This document shows, one piece after another, positions 7,274-15,005 of a stretch of 20,607 nucleotides of DNA. This DNA is from CANHBY01 sp031374415 (GTDB lineage Bacteria; Pseudomonadota; Gammaproteobacteria; Burkholderiales; Burkholderiaceae_C): positions 1 to 20,607 of the forward strand of contig JANMGB010000380.1 of NCBI GenBank assembly GCA_031374415.1. Reading direction: 5' to 3'. The notes under the pieces were generated by a model that saw only the letters and a list, made by a program, of their open reading frames with translations, was not told the origin of the DNA and made no database searches. The translations under genes were made by a program, and so were the position numbers. Position 1 is the stretch's first letter. Each line of letters opens with the position of its first letter.

Positions 7274-9046
7274 TCAGAAGAGCGAGCGACCGTCACCCAG
7301 CAGGTACCCATGGCAGTCCCTTGAAGCGTTCGAGCAGTTGCGCGTCCACGTATCGAGAATGTCCTGCTTCCAGCCGTTGAACCAGTCCGCATGCATGGAG
7401 TATCCAGCAGGTCCGGAGTAGGTATCCGACGACAGTCTCCAGTTGGCCACTTGGTTGGGCCGGTTGATCTGGAACGAGATGTGATAAGAAATCTCAACCA
7501 ACGGCACCGGGTGAGAATTCGGGCAGCCCCCATTCGGGTAAGCCATGTGGCTCTTGTGGTCGGGACTGTCGAGGTTCACGCCATCCCAGCACTGCGGGAA
7601 GGTGATCACCATGTCCAGCTGATCGCCCACGGCGCAGTCCTGGATCATTGTCGGGCCGCTTTGCAGGTAGTTGTTATGGCACGTCCACTTGTAAGGCGCA
7701 TTGAACTGAGCGCTTCGATTGCTCGGGTCGCCTGCAATCATGCGCAAACCGGCTGGGAATGGGCGAACGCTTGCAGGCTGAACACCGTTGTAGCCTGTCT
7801 TGTAATAGAACATGACTTGGCTGGGCATCACGGGTTGGTTGGTCGCCGTGTCGATGATGGCAGGCACCCAATACGACGAGCGGTTGGCGATACCCCCGGC
7901 ACAGGTCGAGTTGCCTGAGTTGGCAATGCTGCTGGCCGTGCTAAACGCATTGACATCCGTGTTTCCGATGAACATGTGCAAGTGAGACCGACCAGGTTGT
8001 CCGGGGTAGACGATCGGGTCATCAAATGCAAAGTGGCTGACATCGCACACCGTCCGGAAGGCCCCAATGATGTCTGCGGCAGTCTGTTGGCCGCCTGCAG
8101 AGCCCACCTTTTCTTGATTGCTGCCAGCACTGATTCGGGGATTCCCGGGTAGTGCACCCAAGCCTGGGGTCGTGCCTGGAGCTGGAGCTGGAGCTGGAGC
8201 TGGAGCTGGAGCTGGAGCTGGAGCTGGAGCTGGAGCTGGAGCAGACCTAGGTGCTGGAGCTGGAGCTGCAACAAGAGACTGCTGCGAGCCCAAAACCTGG
8301 CATATCTTGGCAACGCCGTAAATGGGGTCATTGCCGAAGAAGCCGTTTGTGCAAGCACCGGTGCCGTTGACCGTGCGTTGAATCCATGCCGAACCAGCGC
8401 CGTAACGCACTGTTTGCTGACCGTTGGTCGTGAAGTTGGCGCCCTCGTTGGCGACTTGCGTCCATACGGGCGCTTGAACTGGGGCAGGCGCAGAGAAGTT
8501 CACTTCACACACTTTGCCCACCCCATAAATGGGGTCGGTGCCGAAGAAGTCGTTGGAGCAGGTTCCAGCGCCGTTGACGGTGCGCTGCGTCCAAGATGAG
8601 CCGAAGCCATAACGAACGGTCTGCAAGCCATTGGTCGCGAAATTGCCACCTTCAGACGCCACTTGGCTCCAGTTGGGGCCAGCCGGCGCGGACTGTGCAG
8701 GTACAAACAACTGACAAGCCTTCAAGGTGCCCCAAATGGGGTCGTTACCGAAGAAACTGTTGGCGCAGGTCCCGCCACCAGAGAGTGTGCGCTCAATCCA
8801 ATTGCTGCCCGCGCCGTATCGAACGATTTGTGTGCCTGTTACTGTGAAGTTTTGCCCCTCGTTGACCAAGGGGGTCCAGGTACCTGCGCCCACTGGCAGC
8901 GCTTGCTCTGTGCCAGCCGTCGTTCCGTTGTCACTGGCAGCTGTGTCTACAGCGCCATTGCCACCGCCCCCGCCGCAGGCAGCCAGGGCAAATATCGCTA
9001 CGGCTTCGGCTACAGCGAGCCGTGCAAATTTGGTTCTGAATTTCAT
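7274..9046 (-). CDS. Repeat-containing lipoprotein with DUF1996 domain
   Basis: A 590-residue lipoprotein. Residues 1-24 are a lipoprotein signal peptide with lipobox LAAC (Cys24), followed by a Gly-rich tether. Three similar 55-residue repeats lie at about 57-111, 126-180 and 195-249, each with W-x-x-x-x-x-EG-x-x-F, VRYGxGxxW, a Cys, FFGxDPIxG and a final Cys, so each may hold a disulfide. A Pro-Ala linker (about 261-290) follows. The C-terminal region (about 334 to the end) matches DUF1996: CDVSHFAFDDPIVYPGQPG, SHLHMFIGN (His355, His357) and many Cys. DUF1996 proteins are secreted and of unknown function. The start at 9046 is chosen over an upstream ATG at 9190 because it gives the lipobox and has GGAG about 9 bases upstream. 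The gene stands alone between convergent and non-coding neighbours. Confidence 0.88.
   Translation of the reverse strand: MKFRTKFARLAVAEAVAIFALAACGGGGGNGAVDTAASDNGTTAGTEQALPVGAGTWTPLVNEGQNFTVTGTQIVRYGAGSNWIERTLSGGGTCANSFFGNDPIWGTLKACQLFVPAQSAPAGPNWSQVASEGGNFATNGLQTVRYGFGSSWTQRTVNGAGTCSNDFFGTDPIYGVGKVCEVNFSAPAPVQAPVWTQVANEGANFTTNGQQTVRYGAGSAWIQRTVNGTGACTNGFFGNDPIYGVAKICQVLGSQQSLVAAPAPAPRSAPAPAPAPAPAPAPAPAPAPAPGTTPGLGALPGNPRISAGSNQEKVGSAGGQQTAADIIGAFRTVCDVSHFAFDDPIVYPGQPGRSHLHMFIGNTDVNAFSTASSIANSGNSTCAGGIANRSSYWVPAIIDTATNQPVMPSQVMFYYKTGYNGVQPASVRPFPAGLRMIAGDPSNRSAQFNAPYKWTCHNNYLQSGPTMIQDCAVGDQLDMVITFPQCWDGVNLDSPDHKSHMAYPNGGCPNSHPVPLVEISYHISFQINRPNQVANWRLSSDTYSGPAGYSMHADWFNGWKQDILDTWTRNCSNASRDCHGYLLGDGRSLF
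8181..8240 (-). repeat. Hexanucleotide microsatellite, 10 units (Ala-Pro linker)
   Basis: Ten perfect copies of GCTGGA on the plus strand (TCCAGC on the coding strand) encode alternating Pro and Ala in the lipoprotein linker. Degenerate units flank it (8175-8180, and further GCTGGA units at 8253-8264). Gain or loss of a unit changes the linker by two residues and never shifts frame. Confidence 0.95.
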
Positions 9047-9566
9047 AGCAAGTGCTCCGTCTTCAAAATAATCTCTAACTTCATGGTTCTCGCGGGCAGT
9101 GCCGACGAGCGTGCGTACAGCAGTGCCCTGGGCGACGGAACCGACGGAGTCGGTGGGGAAGTGCCCTGGGGCACCGGAATCGCGTTGCACTACCGCTTGG
9201 CGTTGCCAGACTCATCTGGGCGCTTGGTCACCGACGGCATAAATTGCGAGTGCAGGTTAACAAGCTTGCTCAGCACGCTCGTAACTGGATGAACAAAGTC
9301 GTAACAAGCTGAAGGGGCCTGTCCGACTAAAAAACTTCCCGGTTACGAGCCAGGTCAAGGCTTGTTTACCCCCTATTTGAGGGGGGTGTTGCTCATTGGC
9401 ATCACTCAGTTCCTCAAGAAAAAATACAAAAGACACAAATTCTTACATTTTGCCATTCGTCCCGTAAGGGGTTCCTGCGCCCCGGGAGCCGTGTTGACCC
9501 CTGGCGCGAGTACCTTTATGGGGACGTCGAGGTTTGCGTTGTGTCCACCTCGGCATTGAAAAAGCC
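9047..9566. other. Non-coding region between the lipoprotein gene and apaH
   Basis: I see no gene here. The region holds the lipoprotein 5' leader (about 9047-9110, with an AT-rich stretch at 9064-9080 that may contain the promoter), a G/C-run hairpin (ACCCCCT 9368-9374 facing AGGGGGGT 9380-9387) with no T tract, a 9-base direct repeat TAACAAGCT at 9258 and 9302, and an AT-rich stretch at 9415-9455. The apaH terminator lies at its right end. No tRNA or recognisable small RNA was found. Confidence 0.5.
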
Positions 9567-9583
9567 TCATCCTCCCGGCTTTT
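9559..9583 (-). terminator. Probable intrinsic terminator of apaH, overlapping its stop codon
   Basis: On the minus strand AAAAGCC (9583-9577), a 10-base loop and GGCTTTT (9566-9560) form a 7-bp stem running into five U. The loop contains the apaH stop codon (9569-9567), so the terminator uses the last codons of the gene. Confidence 0.6.
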
Positions 9584-10391
9584 GGGCTCGGGGACAGTCC
9601 ACTTGAATGATTTCGCGTTCATCCCCTGACAGTCGTACGGCGGTCAGTTTGCCGCCCCACACGCACCCGGTGTCAATGCCCAGTAAGTCGGGACGGTTCA
9701 CCAGGCCCAGGGTGGACCAGTGACCGAAAGCAATGGGCGTGCCACGGGTCTGTCGATTCGGCGCATCGAACCACGGTGTGCAAGCTGGTGGCGTGGCGCC
9801 CGCGCCTTCTTTGCTGCCCAGCTCCAGGCTACCGTTTGCGTGCACAAACCGTACCCGGGTAAGCGTGTTGAGTGCGAAGCGCAGTCGGTCGTGGCCGGCG
9901 AGCTCGTTGCGCCAGATTTCCGGCTGGTTGCTGTACATCACCCTCAAGAAGTCAGCCAGGTCGGGGCCTCGCAGTTGTTGCTCGAGCGCGCCAGCCAGTG
10001 CCAGGGTGGTGGGCAGATCCCATTGCGGGGCCACACCTGCATGAACCATCAACCAACCATGGGCATGAACCGCCACCCGCTGGTGGCGCAGCCAATCGAG
10101 GTGGGACTCGCGCTCAGGGGACTGGAGAATGCCCTCGAGGGTATCTTGTCGGTGGGCAGCTCGAACGCCTTGTGCGGCCGCCAAAAGGTGCCAATCGTGG
10201 TTGCCCAGCAAGCACGTGACGCAAGCCCCCAATGCCTGCAAACGTCGCAAGGTGCCCAGGGAGTCAGGCCCTCGGTTGACCAGATCGCCGAGGGCAAAAA
10301 GATGATCTCGAGAGGGAGAAAAATCGATGGTTTGGAGCAGTCGCTCGAGGGCATCGCAGCACCCTTGGATGTCGCCAATCAGATAGATCAT
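9567..10391 (-). CDS. apaH: Bis(5'-nucleosyl)-tetraphosphatase, symmetrical (ApaH)
   Basis: A 274-residue PPP-family phosphoesterase that cleaves Ap4A symmetrically to two ADP, controlling dinucleoside tetraphosphate levels in stress. The metallophosphatase motifs are GDIQGC (Asp7), GDLVNRGPDS (Asp36, Asn39, Arg40), GNHD (Asn64, His65) and VHAG (His117), with a late GHW motif (IAFGHWSTLG). The first motif has Gln where E. coli ApaH has His (GDVHG); I believe this is a common variant in this family rather than a defect. The length agrees with E. coli ApaH (about 280). It diverges from the CorC-like gene, whose start is 49 bases away, so promoters for both must lie in that short gap or within the 5' ends. 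Confidence 0.93.
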   Translation of the reverse strand: MIYLIGDIQGCCDALERLLQTIDFSPSRDHLFALGDLVNRGPDSLGTLRRLQALGACVTCLLGNHDWHLLAAAQGVRAAHRQDTLEGILQSPERESHLDWLRHQRVAVHAHGWLMVHAGVAPQWDLPTTLALAGALEQQLRGPDLADFLRVMYSNQPEIWRNELAGHDRLRFALNTLTRVRFVHANGSLELGSKEGAGATPPACTPWFDAPNRQTRGTPIAFGHWSTLGLVNRPDLLGIDTGCVWGGKLTAVRLSGDEREIIQVDCPRAQKPGG

Positions 10392-10440
10392 GGCCCGATT
10401 CTGCTACGCTCGCAACGCTATTCACTACGCACCCTGTTGC

Positions 10441-11748
10441 ATGGACGTTGCTCTTTTGATTTTTCTGGTTCTGTTGAATGCGCTGTTTGCGATGTCGGAG
10501 ATGGCGCTGACGGCCAGTCGAAAAGCCCGCTTACAGGTGATGGTGGAGAGTGGTGATGTTGGCGCTCAGGCCGCCATGACGCTCCATGATGACCCCACGC
10601 GGTTTTTGTCGGTCGTACAGATCGGCATCACGTCCATCGGCGTGCTCAACGGTATTGTGGGCGACGCTGCTTTTTCGGCGCCATTTGCCTCTTGGTTGCA
10701 CGAAACCTTCAGCATCCATGACCGTGCGGCCGGCATCACCGCCACGGCCATGGTGGTAGTGGTGATTACATTCATCTCAATTATCTTTGGTGAATTGGTT
10801 CCCAAGCGTTTGGGTCAGATGTACCCCGAGTCGGTGGCTCGCTTGGTTGCGCGGCCCATGGAGTGGTTGTCGCTGATCGCTCGGCCCATGGTGCGTTTAT
10901 TGTCGTTTTGTACCGAGGGCACGCTGCGCTTGCTGGGCATTCATGCCACCACCGGCCGGAGTGTGACGGAAGAGGAAATTGCCGCCAGCCTGGAAGAGGG
11001 GTTGGATGCGGGGGTGATTGAGGCTCAAGAGCACCAGATGGTGCGCAATGTGTTTCGCCTGGACGACCGCCAGGTTGGCTCGATGATGATCCCCCGAGCT
11101 GAGATCACCTGGCTCGATGTGAATTTGCCCCACGATGCCTTGCTCAAGTGCATTGCTGAGAACGAGCACTCCCGTTACCCCGTATGCCGGGGTGGTTTGG
11201 ATGATGTGATGGGGATCATCTCGGCACAAAGCTTGTTACAACAGGTCACACAAGGGCGTGAGCTGGATTTGACGGAGCACCTTCAACAGCCCGTGTTCGT
11301 GCCTGAGACCTTGTCGGGCATGGGTTTGCTGGATCATTTTCGCGCCTCCAGCGCGCAGTTGGTTTTTGTGGTGGATGAGTACGGGGAAGTGCAGGGCATG
11401 ATCACCGTGCGGGACGTGCTCGAGGCGATCACGGGAGAGTTTGCAACCCACTCCAGCGACGATTCCTGGGCCGTGCAGCGGGGGGACGGGAGTTGGCTGT
11501 TTGATGGCTTGATTCCAGTGCCTGAGCTCAAAGATCGTCTGGGCTTCAAAACCATGCCAGAAGAAGACCGAGGTCGCTACAACACGCTGGCTGGCATGAT
11601 CATGCTGTTGCTGGGTCATTTGCCACGCACCACCGAGTCAGTTGAGTGGGATGGTTGGCGGTTTGAGGTGGTTGATTTGGACGGTAAGCGGATCGATAAG
11701 GTCTTGGCCACCCGTTTGTCCGACGTGGAGCTTGGTGCGCACCTCTGA
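10441..11748 (+). CDS. CorC/HlyC-family membrane protein (CNNM/DUF21 domain, CBS pair)
   Basis: A 435-residue inner-membrane protein. Residues about 1-190 form the CNNM/DUF21 membrane domain with the family motif FGELVPKRLG (116-125). A CBS pair follows (about 210-335; IPRAEITWLDV, NEHSRYPV, DEYGEVQGMITVRDVLE), and then a CorC_HlyC accessory domain (about 345-430; DGSWLFDGLIPVPEL, YNTLAGMIMLLLG). Such proteins are linked to Mg2+/Co2+ efflux, and adenine nucleotides bind the CBS pair; the 'hemolysin' label in databases is historical. The ATG at 10441 starts directly with the first membrane helix (MDVALLIFLV). An in-frame ATG at 10390 would overlap apaH and add 17 unlikely residues. Confidence 0.9.
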   Translation: MDVALLIFLVLLNALFAMSEMALTASRKARLQVMVESGDVGAQAAMTLHDDPTRFLSVVQIGITSIGVLNGIVGDAAFSAPFASWLHETFSIHDRAAGITATAMVVVVITFISIIFGELVPKRLGQMYPESVARLVARPMEWLSLIARPMVRLLSFCTEGTLRLLGIHATTGRSVTEEEIAASLEEGLDAGVIEAQEHQMVRNVFRLDDRQVGSMMIPRAEITWLDVNLPHDALLKCIAENEHSRYPVCRGGLDDVMGIISAQSLLQQVTQGRELDLTEHLQQPVFVPETLSGMGLLDHFRASSAQLVFVVDEYGEVQGMITVRDVLEAITGEFATHSSDDSWAVQRGDGSWLFDGLIPVPELKDRLGFKTMPEEDRGRYNTLAGMIMLLLGHLPRTTESVEWDGWRFEVVDLDGKRIDKVLATRLSDVELGAHL

Positions 11749-11821
11749 TGACGCCCGGGATGCAGGGCCATGCCATGTTGGCGCCCTCATCCACTGAGCA
11801 GGCGGTCGTCGATGGTCTAAC

Positions 11822-13135
11822 ATGGCCTCCACGGGGGCTTCCCAATGGGCATCTATGCACTCCTACTTGTCGGGTTTCGGTAATTTCCACCAATCTGAAG
11901 CGTTGGCTGGCAGTTTGCCCGTCGGACAAAACAGTCCCCAGCGCCCACCCCGCGGCCTTTATGCCGAGTTGTTGAGTGGCTCGGCATTCACGGCTCCGCG
12001 GGCTAGCAATTTGCGCACGTGGATGTATCGCGTGCGGCCCTCTGTTCAGGTGGGTGCTTATCAGCCTTGGCCCCACGCGGGCTGGCAGAACGAGGTGCTG
12101 ACACCCGTGTCACCCAACCCCCTGCGCTGGCGCCCATGGCCCGTCCCCAGCGTTGAGGATGAACCGCTCGATTTTGTCAGTGGCCTGCAAACTTTGGTCA
12201 CACAGGCTGACCAAGCGACCAGCGTGCATTTGATGCGGGCGAATCAAAGCATGCAAGGTCGGGCGTTTGTGAATGCCGATGGTGATTTGCTGATTCTTCC
12301 GCAGCAGGGGCGCTTGCAGATCACCACCGAGTTGGGGGTCTTGGATGTTGCTCCCTGGGAGTTGGCTGTCATTCCCAGGGGCATGGTGTTCAAGGTGACC
12401 CTGCTGGATGCGACTGCGCGGGCCTTTGTTTGCGAGACCCAAGGCGCGCCTTGGCGCTTGCCCGAGCTGGGGCCTATTGGCTCGAATGGGCTGGCTCAGC
12501 CCCGTGATTTTGAAGTGCCAGTGGCCGCATTCGAGGGCGAGGGCCGGGCCGAGCCTCACGAGTTGATCAAGAAGTTTGGCGGACGTTTTTGGCTTGCCCC
12601 CTGCGGTCACTCGCCATTTAACGTGGTGGCGTGGCACGGCAACTTGGTCCCCTATCGCTATGACCTGCGTCGCTTCATGACGCTGGGGTCGGTGAGTGTG
12701 GATCACCCGGACCCGTCGATTTTCACGGTGTTGACCTCACCCAGCGATACGGCCGGGGTGGCCCTGTGTGATTTGGTGGTTTTTCCTCCGCGCTGGATGG
12801 TGGCAGAGAACACTTTCCGGCCCCCTTGGTTTCATCGCAATGTGATGAGTGAATTCATGGGGTTGATTGAGGGGCAATACGACGCCAAATCTGACGGGTT
12901 TGCGCCAGGGGGCTTTAGCTTGCACAACGCGATGGTGCCGCATGGGCCGGATGCCCAAGCCCATGCTCAAGCCACCCAGGCGACGTTGGGTCCCCAATTG
13001 CTGGGCGGCTCCTTAGCGTTTATGCTGGAGACTCGTCACCGTTTTATTCCGACAGACTTGGCGATGGCGCACAGCCAGCTGGATGTGCATTACGCTGATT
13101 GCTGGGCTCCATTGAAGGATGTGTTTTTGCCATGA
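11822..13135 (+). CDS. hmgA: Homogentisate 1,2-dioxygenase
   Basis: A 437-residue Fe(II) dioxygenase that opens the ring of homogentisate to maleylacetoacetate in tyrosine and phenylalanine degradation. The N-terminus has YLSGFGNFHQSEAL and LPVGQNSPQ, a family hallmark. The iron ligands are visible: His338, Glu344 and His374, with exactly the spacing of human His335, Glu341 and His371; His368 matches human His365. The length is typical. The start may be ATG 11822 or ATG 11855 (MHSYLSGFG); neither has a strong ribosome site. The next pathway genes (maleylacetoacetate isomerase, fumarylacetoacetase) are not adjacent. The stop overlaps the DUF2845 gene by four bases. Confidence 0.95.
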   Translation: MASTGASQWASMHSYLSGFGNFHQSEALAGSLPVGQNSPQRPPRGLYAELLSGSAFTAPRASNLRTWMYRVRPSVQVGAYQPWPHAGWQNEVLTPVSPNPLRWRPWPVPSVEDEPLDFVSGLQTLVTQADQATSVHLMRANQSMQGRAFVNADGDLLILPQQGRLQITTELGVLDVAPWELAVIPRGMVFKVTLLDATARAFVCETQGAPWRLPELGPIGSNGLAQPRDFEVPVAAFEGEGRAEPHELIKKFGGRFWLAPCGHSPFNVVAWHGNLVPYRYDLRRFMTLGSVSVDHPDPSIFTVLTSPSDTAGVALCDLVVFPPRWMVAENTFRPPWFHRNVMSEFMGLIEGQYDAKSDGFAPGGFSLHNAMVPHGPDAQAHAQATQATLGPQLLGGSLAFMLETRHRFIPTDLAMAHSQLDVHYADCWAPLKDVFLP

Positions 13136-13494
13136 AGTTTGCTACTACCTTGGCGCCGTGCGCCGTTGCCTTGGCCGCGATGTGGTTTGCGCCCTCTGCG
13201 TGGGCGTTTCGCTGCAACTCCTACGTGATTGACGCGGGCCTGCACAAGGCCGAGGTCATGAAAAAGTGCGGGGCGCCTACCTCTCAAGACACCCGCATTG
13301 AGCGACGTATTTTGCGTGTGCGTGACAGCCAGGGGGGCGTCCGTGGGCCAGGCACTTCGGTGGAGGTTGAGCGTGAGCTGCAAGTCACCATCGAAGAGTG
13401 GATTTACAACTTCGGGCCGTCGCAGTTCATGCAACTTTTGATCTTTGAGAATGGGCGCCTGACCGAGGCCAAAGACCTCGGTTACGGTAGCTGA
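13132..13494 (+). CDS. Exported DUF2845 protein
   Basis: A 120-residue small exported protein. Residues 1-25 form a signal peptide ending ...PSAWA before FRC. The mature part shows the DUF2845 pattern: FRCNSYVIDAGLHKAEVMKKCGAPT, a pair of Cys, then a predicted beta-rich region (VEEWIYNFGPSQFMQLLIFENGRL). The function of this family is unknown; an envelope or periplasmic location is likely. The ATG at 13132 overlaps the hmgA stop (ATGA), so it is probably translated from the hmgA transcript, although a link to homogentisate metabolism is not evident. Confidence 0.8.
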   Translation: MKFATTLAPCAVALAAMWFAPSAWAFRCNSYVIDAGLHKAEVMKKCGAPTSQDTRIERRILRVRDSQGGVRGPGTSVEVERELQVTIEEWIYNFGPSQFMQLLIFENGRLTEAKDLGYGS

Positions 13495-13508
13495 TTTGAC
13501 AGGGCCCA

Positions 13509-13525
13509 GGCTCTCCACCTGAGCC
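13509..13525. terminator. Weak hairpin between convergent genes
   Basis: A 5-bp stem (GGCTC 13509-13513 with GAGCC 13521-13525) lies in the 71-base gap between the convergent DUF2845 and chrA genes. There is no T tract on either strand, so termination activity is doubtful. Confidence 0.25.
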
Positions 13526-13565
13526 CCTGCGCTGAAGGCACTGCATGTCGTGTCGGCTCCAGTTG

Positions 13566-14939
13566 CTATCGAATAAGGTGAATGAACACGCCCACCAGCG
13601 CGCAAGCCACAATGACCTGAATCACCGAGCACTTGAAACGAAACAAGGCCATGCTCGCGGCCAGCGCAATGAGCGCTGAGACAATCTCGAAACGGCCGTT
13701 GAAACCTTGGGGCCACAGCACGTGGTAACCGAAAAACAGCCCCAGATTCAACATGACACCCACCACGGCCGCCGTGATGGCCGTGAGCGGGCCGCTCAGC
13801 ATGAAGTTGCCATGGGTGGCTTCGACCAGCGGTCCACCCGCCAGGATGAATAGAAAAGAAGGTAGGAAGGTGAACCAGGTGACCACGACGGCCGCGACAG
13901 CCCCCGCCATCACCATGCCGTTCGGCCCAAATTGAGCTGCCAGCGTAGGGCTCTGATAGCCGCCCGCAAAGGCGACGAAGGCCACGACCATGATGAGCGG
14001 CCCGGGCGTGGTCTCGCCCAGCGCCAAGCCGTCGATCATCTGTGTGGGGGTGAGCCAGCCATAGTGCCCTACCGCCCCTTGGACCACATAGGGGAGCACG
14101 GCATAGGCGCCGCCGAAGGTCAGCAGCGCTGCTTTGGTAAAGAACCAAGCCATTTGCGTCAAGGTGCCCTCCCAGCCGAACAGGCTGATGAGCAGGCCCA
14201 TGGGGGCGAGCCACAGCAGTGCGCCCACCCCCGCAATGGTCCCCATTCGCTGCCAACAGAATTGGGCGTGTGCGGGCGTGGGGGTGTCATCGTCGATCAG
14301 TGCCGCGCCCCAAGAGGGTCGTGCGGCTTGAAGGTGACTGCGCGCGCCACCGGCTTGGAAGCGCTGCGGCGCGATTCGGCTCCCCACGTAGCCGACCAGT
14401 GCCGCAGAAATGAGGATGACTGGAAATGGTACTTGGCCAGCAAAGATCGCTACAAATGAGGCGCCAGCGATCACCCAAAGCCAGGGATCCTTCAAAGCCC
14501 GGAAGCCCACGCGATGAGCTGCATGAAGGACGATCGCCGTCACGGCAGGCTTGATGCCATCAAACAACCCTGCCACCCACGGCACCTGCCCATAGGCCAG
14601 ATACACCCACGACAGCGCGATCAGGATGAACAGTGAAGGCAGCACGAACAGCACACCGGCTATCAGACCGCCCCGCGTGCGGTGCATCAACCAGCCGATG
14701 TAGGTGGCCAACTGTTGGGCCTCCGGTCCGGGCAACACCATGCAATAGTTCAGCGCATGGAGGAAGCGCTTTTCGCTGATCCAGCGCCGCCGCTCAACCA
14801 ACTCGGTGTGCATGATGGCAATTTGACCCGCCGGGCCCCCAAAGCTCACGAAACCCAGCTTGAGCCAGAACAAGAAGGCTTGTCCCAAGCTCACGACGCT
14901 TGGGGGGCTGGTTTGCGCCAATTCGGAGGCGTCTTTCAT
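13566..14939 (-). CDS. chrA: Chromate transporter ChrA (two-domain form)
   Basis: A 457-residue inner-membrane protein of the CHR superfamily, which exports chromate. It is the long form with two CHR halves. The N-terminal half carries GFVSFGGPAGQIAIMH and MVLPGPEAQQLATYIGW. The C-terminal half repeats the signature as LLTFGGAYAVLPYV, with GLALGETTPGPLIMV. A soluble linker at about 210-245 separates them. The start at 14939 gives the usual short cytosolic N-terminus and has AAGGAAA upstream; an in-frame ATG at 15050 would run across arsR and its promoter. It is divergent from arsR with 66 bases between starts and shares the AT-rich palindrome there, so ArsR may control it too; no chrB-like regulator is present. 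Confidence 0.92.
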   Translation of the reverse strand: MKDASELAQTSPPSVVSLGQAFLFWLKLGFVSFGGPAGQIAIMHTELVERRRWISEKRFLHALNYCMVLPGPEAQQLATYIGWLMHRTRGGLIAGVLFVLPSLFILIALSWVYLAYGQVPWVAGLFDGIKPAVTAIVLHAAHRVGFRALKDPWLWVIAGASFVAIFAGQVPFPVILISAALVGYVGSRIAPQRFQAGGARSHLQAARPSWGAALIDDDTPTPAHAQFCWQRMGTIAGVGALLWLAPMGLLISLFGWEGTLTQMAWFFTKAALLTFGGAYAVLPYVVQGAVGHYGWLTPTQMIDGLALGETTPGPLIMVVAFVAFAGGYQSPTLAAQFGPNGMVMAGAVAAVVVTWFTFLPSFLFILAGGPLVEATHGNFMLSGPLTAITAAVVGVMLNLGLFFGYHVLWPQGFNGRFEIVSALIALAASMALFRFKCSVIQVIVACALVGVFIHLIR

Positions 14940-14977
14940 CGGGGTTTCCTTGCGCAGGGGGCTGCTCAACAGCAAAT

Positions 14978-15003
14978 TGTATAATAATTCAAATATAATT
15001 GAA
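14978..15003. promoter_or_regulatory. Divergent chrA/arsR promoter region with ArsR-type palindrome
   Basis: An inverted repeat TTCAA-N6-TTGAA (14988-14992 and 14999-15003) ends two bases before the arsR ATG. Two perfect TATAAT hexamers on the plus strand (14980-14985 and 14994-14999) flank or overlap it. On the minus strand TTCAAT (15003-14998), a 16-base spacer and TACAAT (14982-14977) form a candidate promoter for chrA. If the second plus-strand TATAAT is the -10 element, the arsR transcript would be almost leaderless, which fits the absence of a Shine-Dalgarno site. No good plus-strand -35 is visible. Binding by ArsR is inferred from position and symmetry. Confidence 0.6.
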
Positions 15004-15005
15004 CT

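Noticed and set aside
9368..9387. C-run/G-run hairpin as a terminator
   Set aside because: There is no T tract on either side and no gene ends nearby on either strand.
9720..10556. Plus-strand open frame of 278 codons opposite apaH
   Set aside because: ApaH motifs are complete on the minus strand, and this frame also runs into the 5' end of the CorC-like gene.
13090..14256. Minus-strand open frame of 388 codons overlapping chrA in another frame
   Set aside because: chrA in the alternative frame carries both CHR signatures and many membrane helices; this frame has low-complexity shadow composition.
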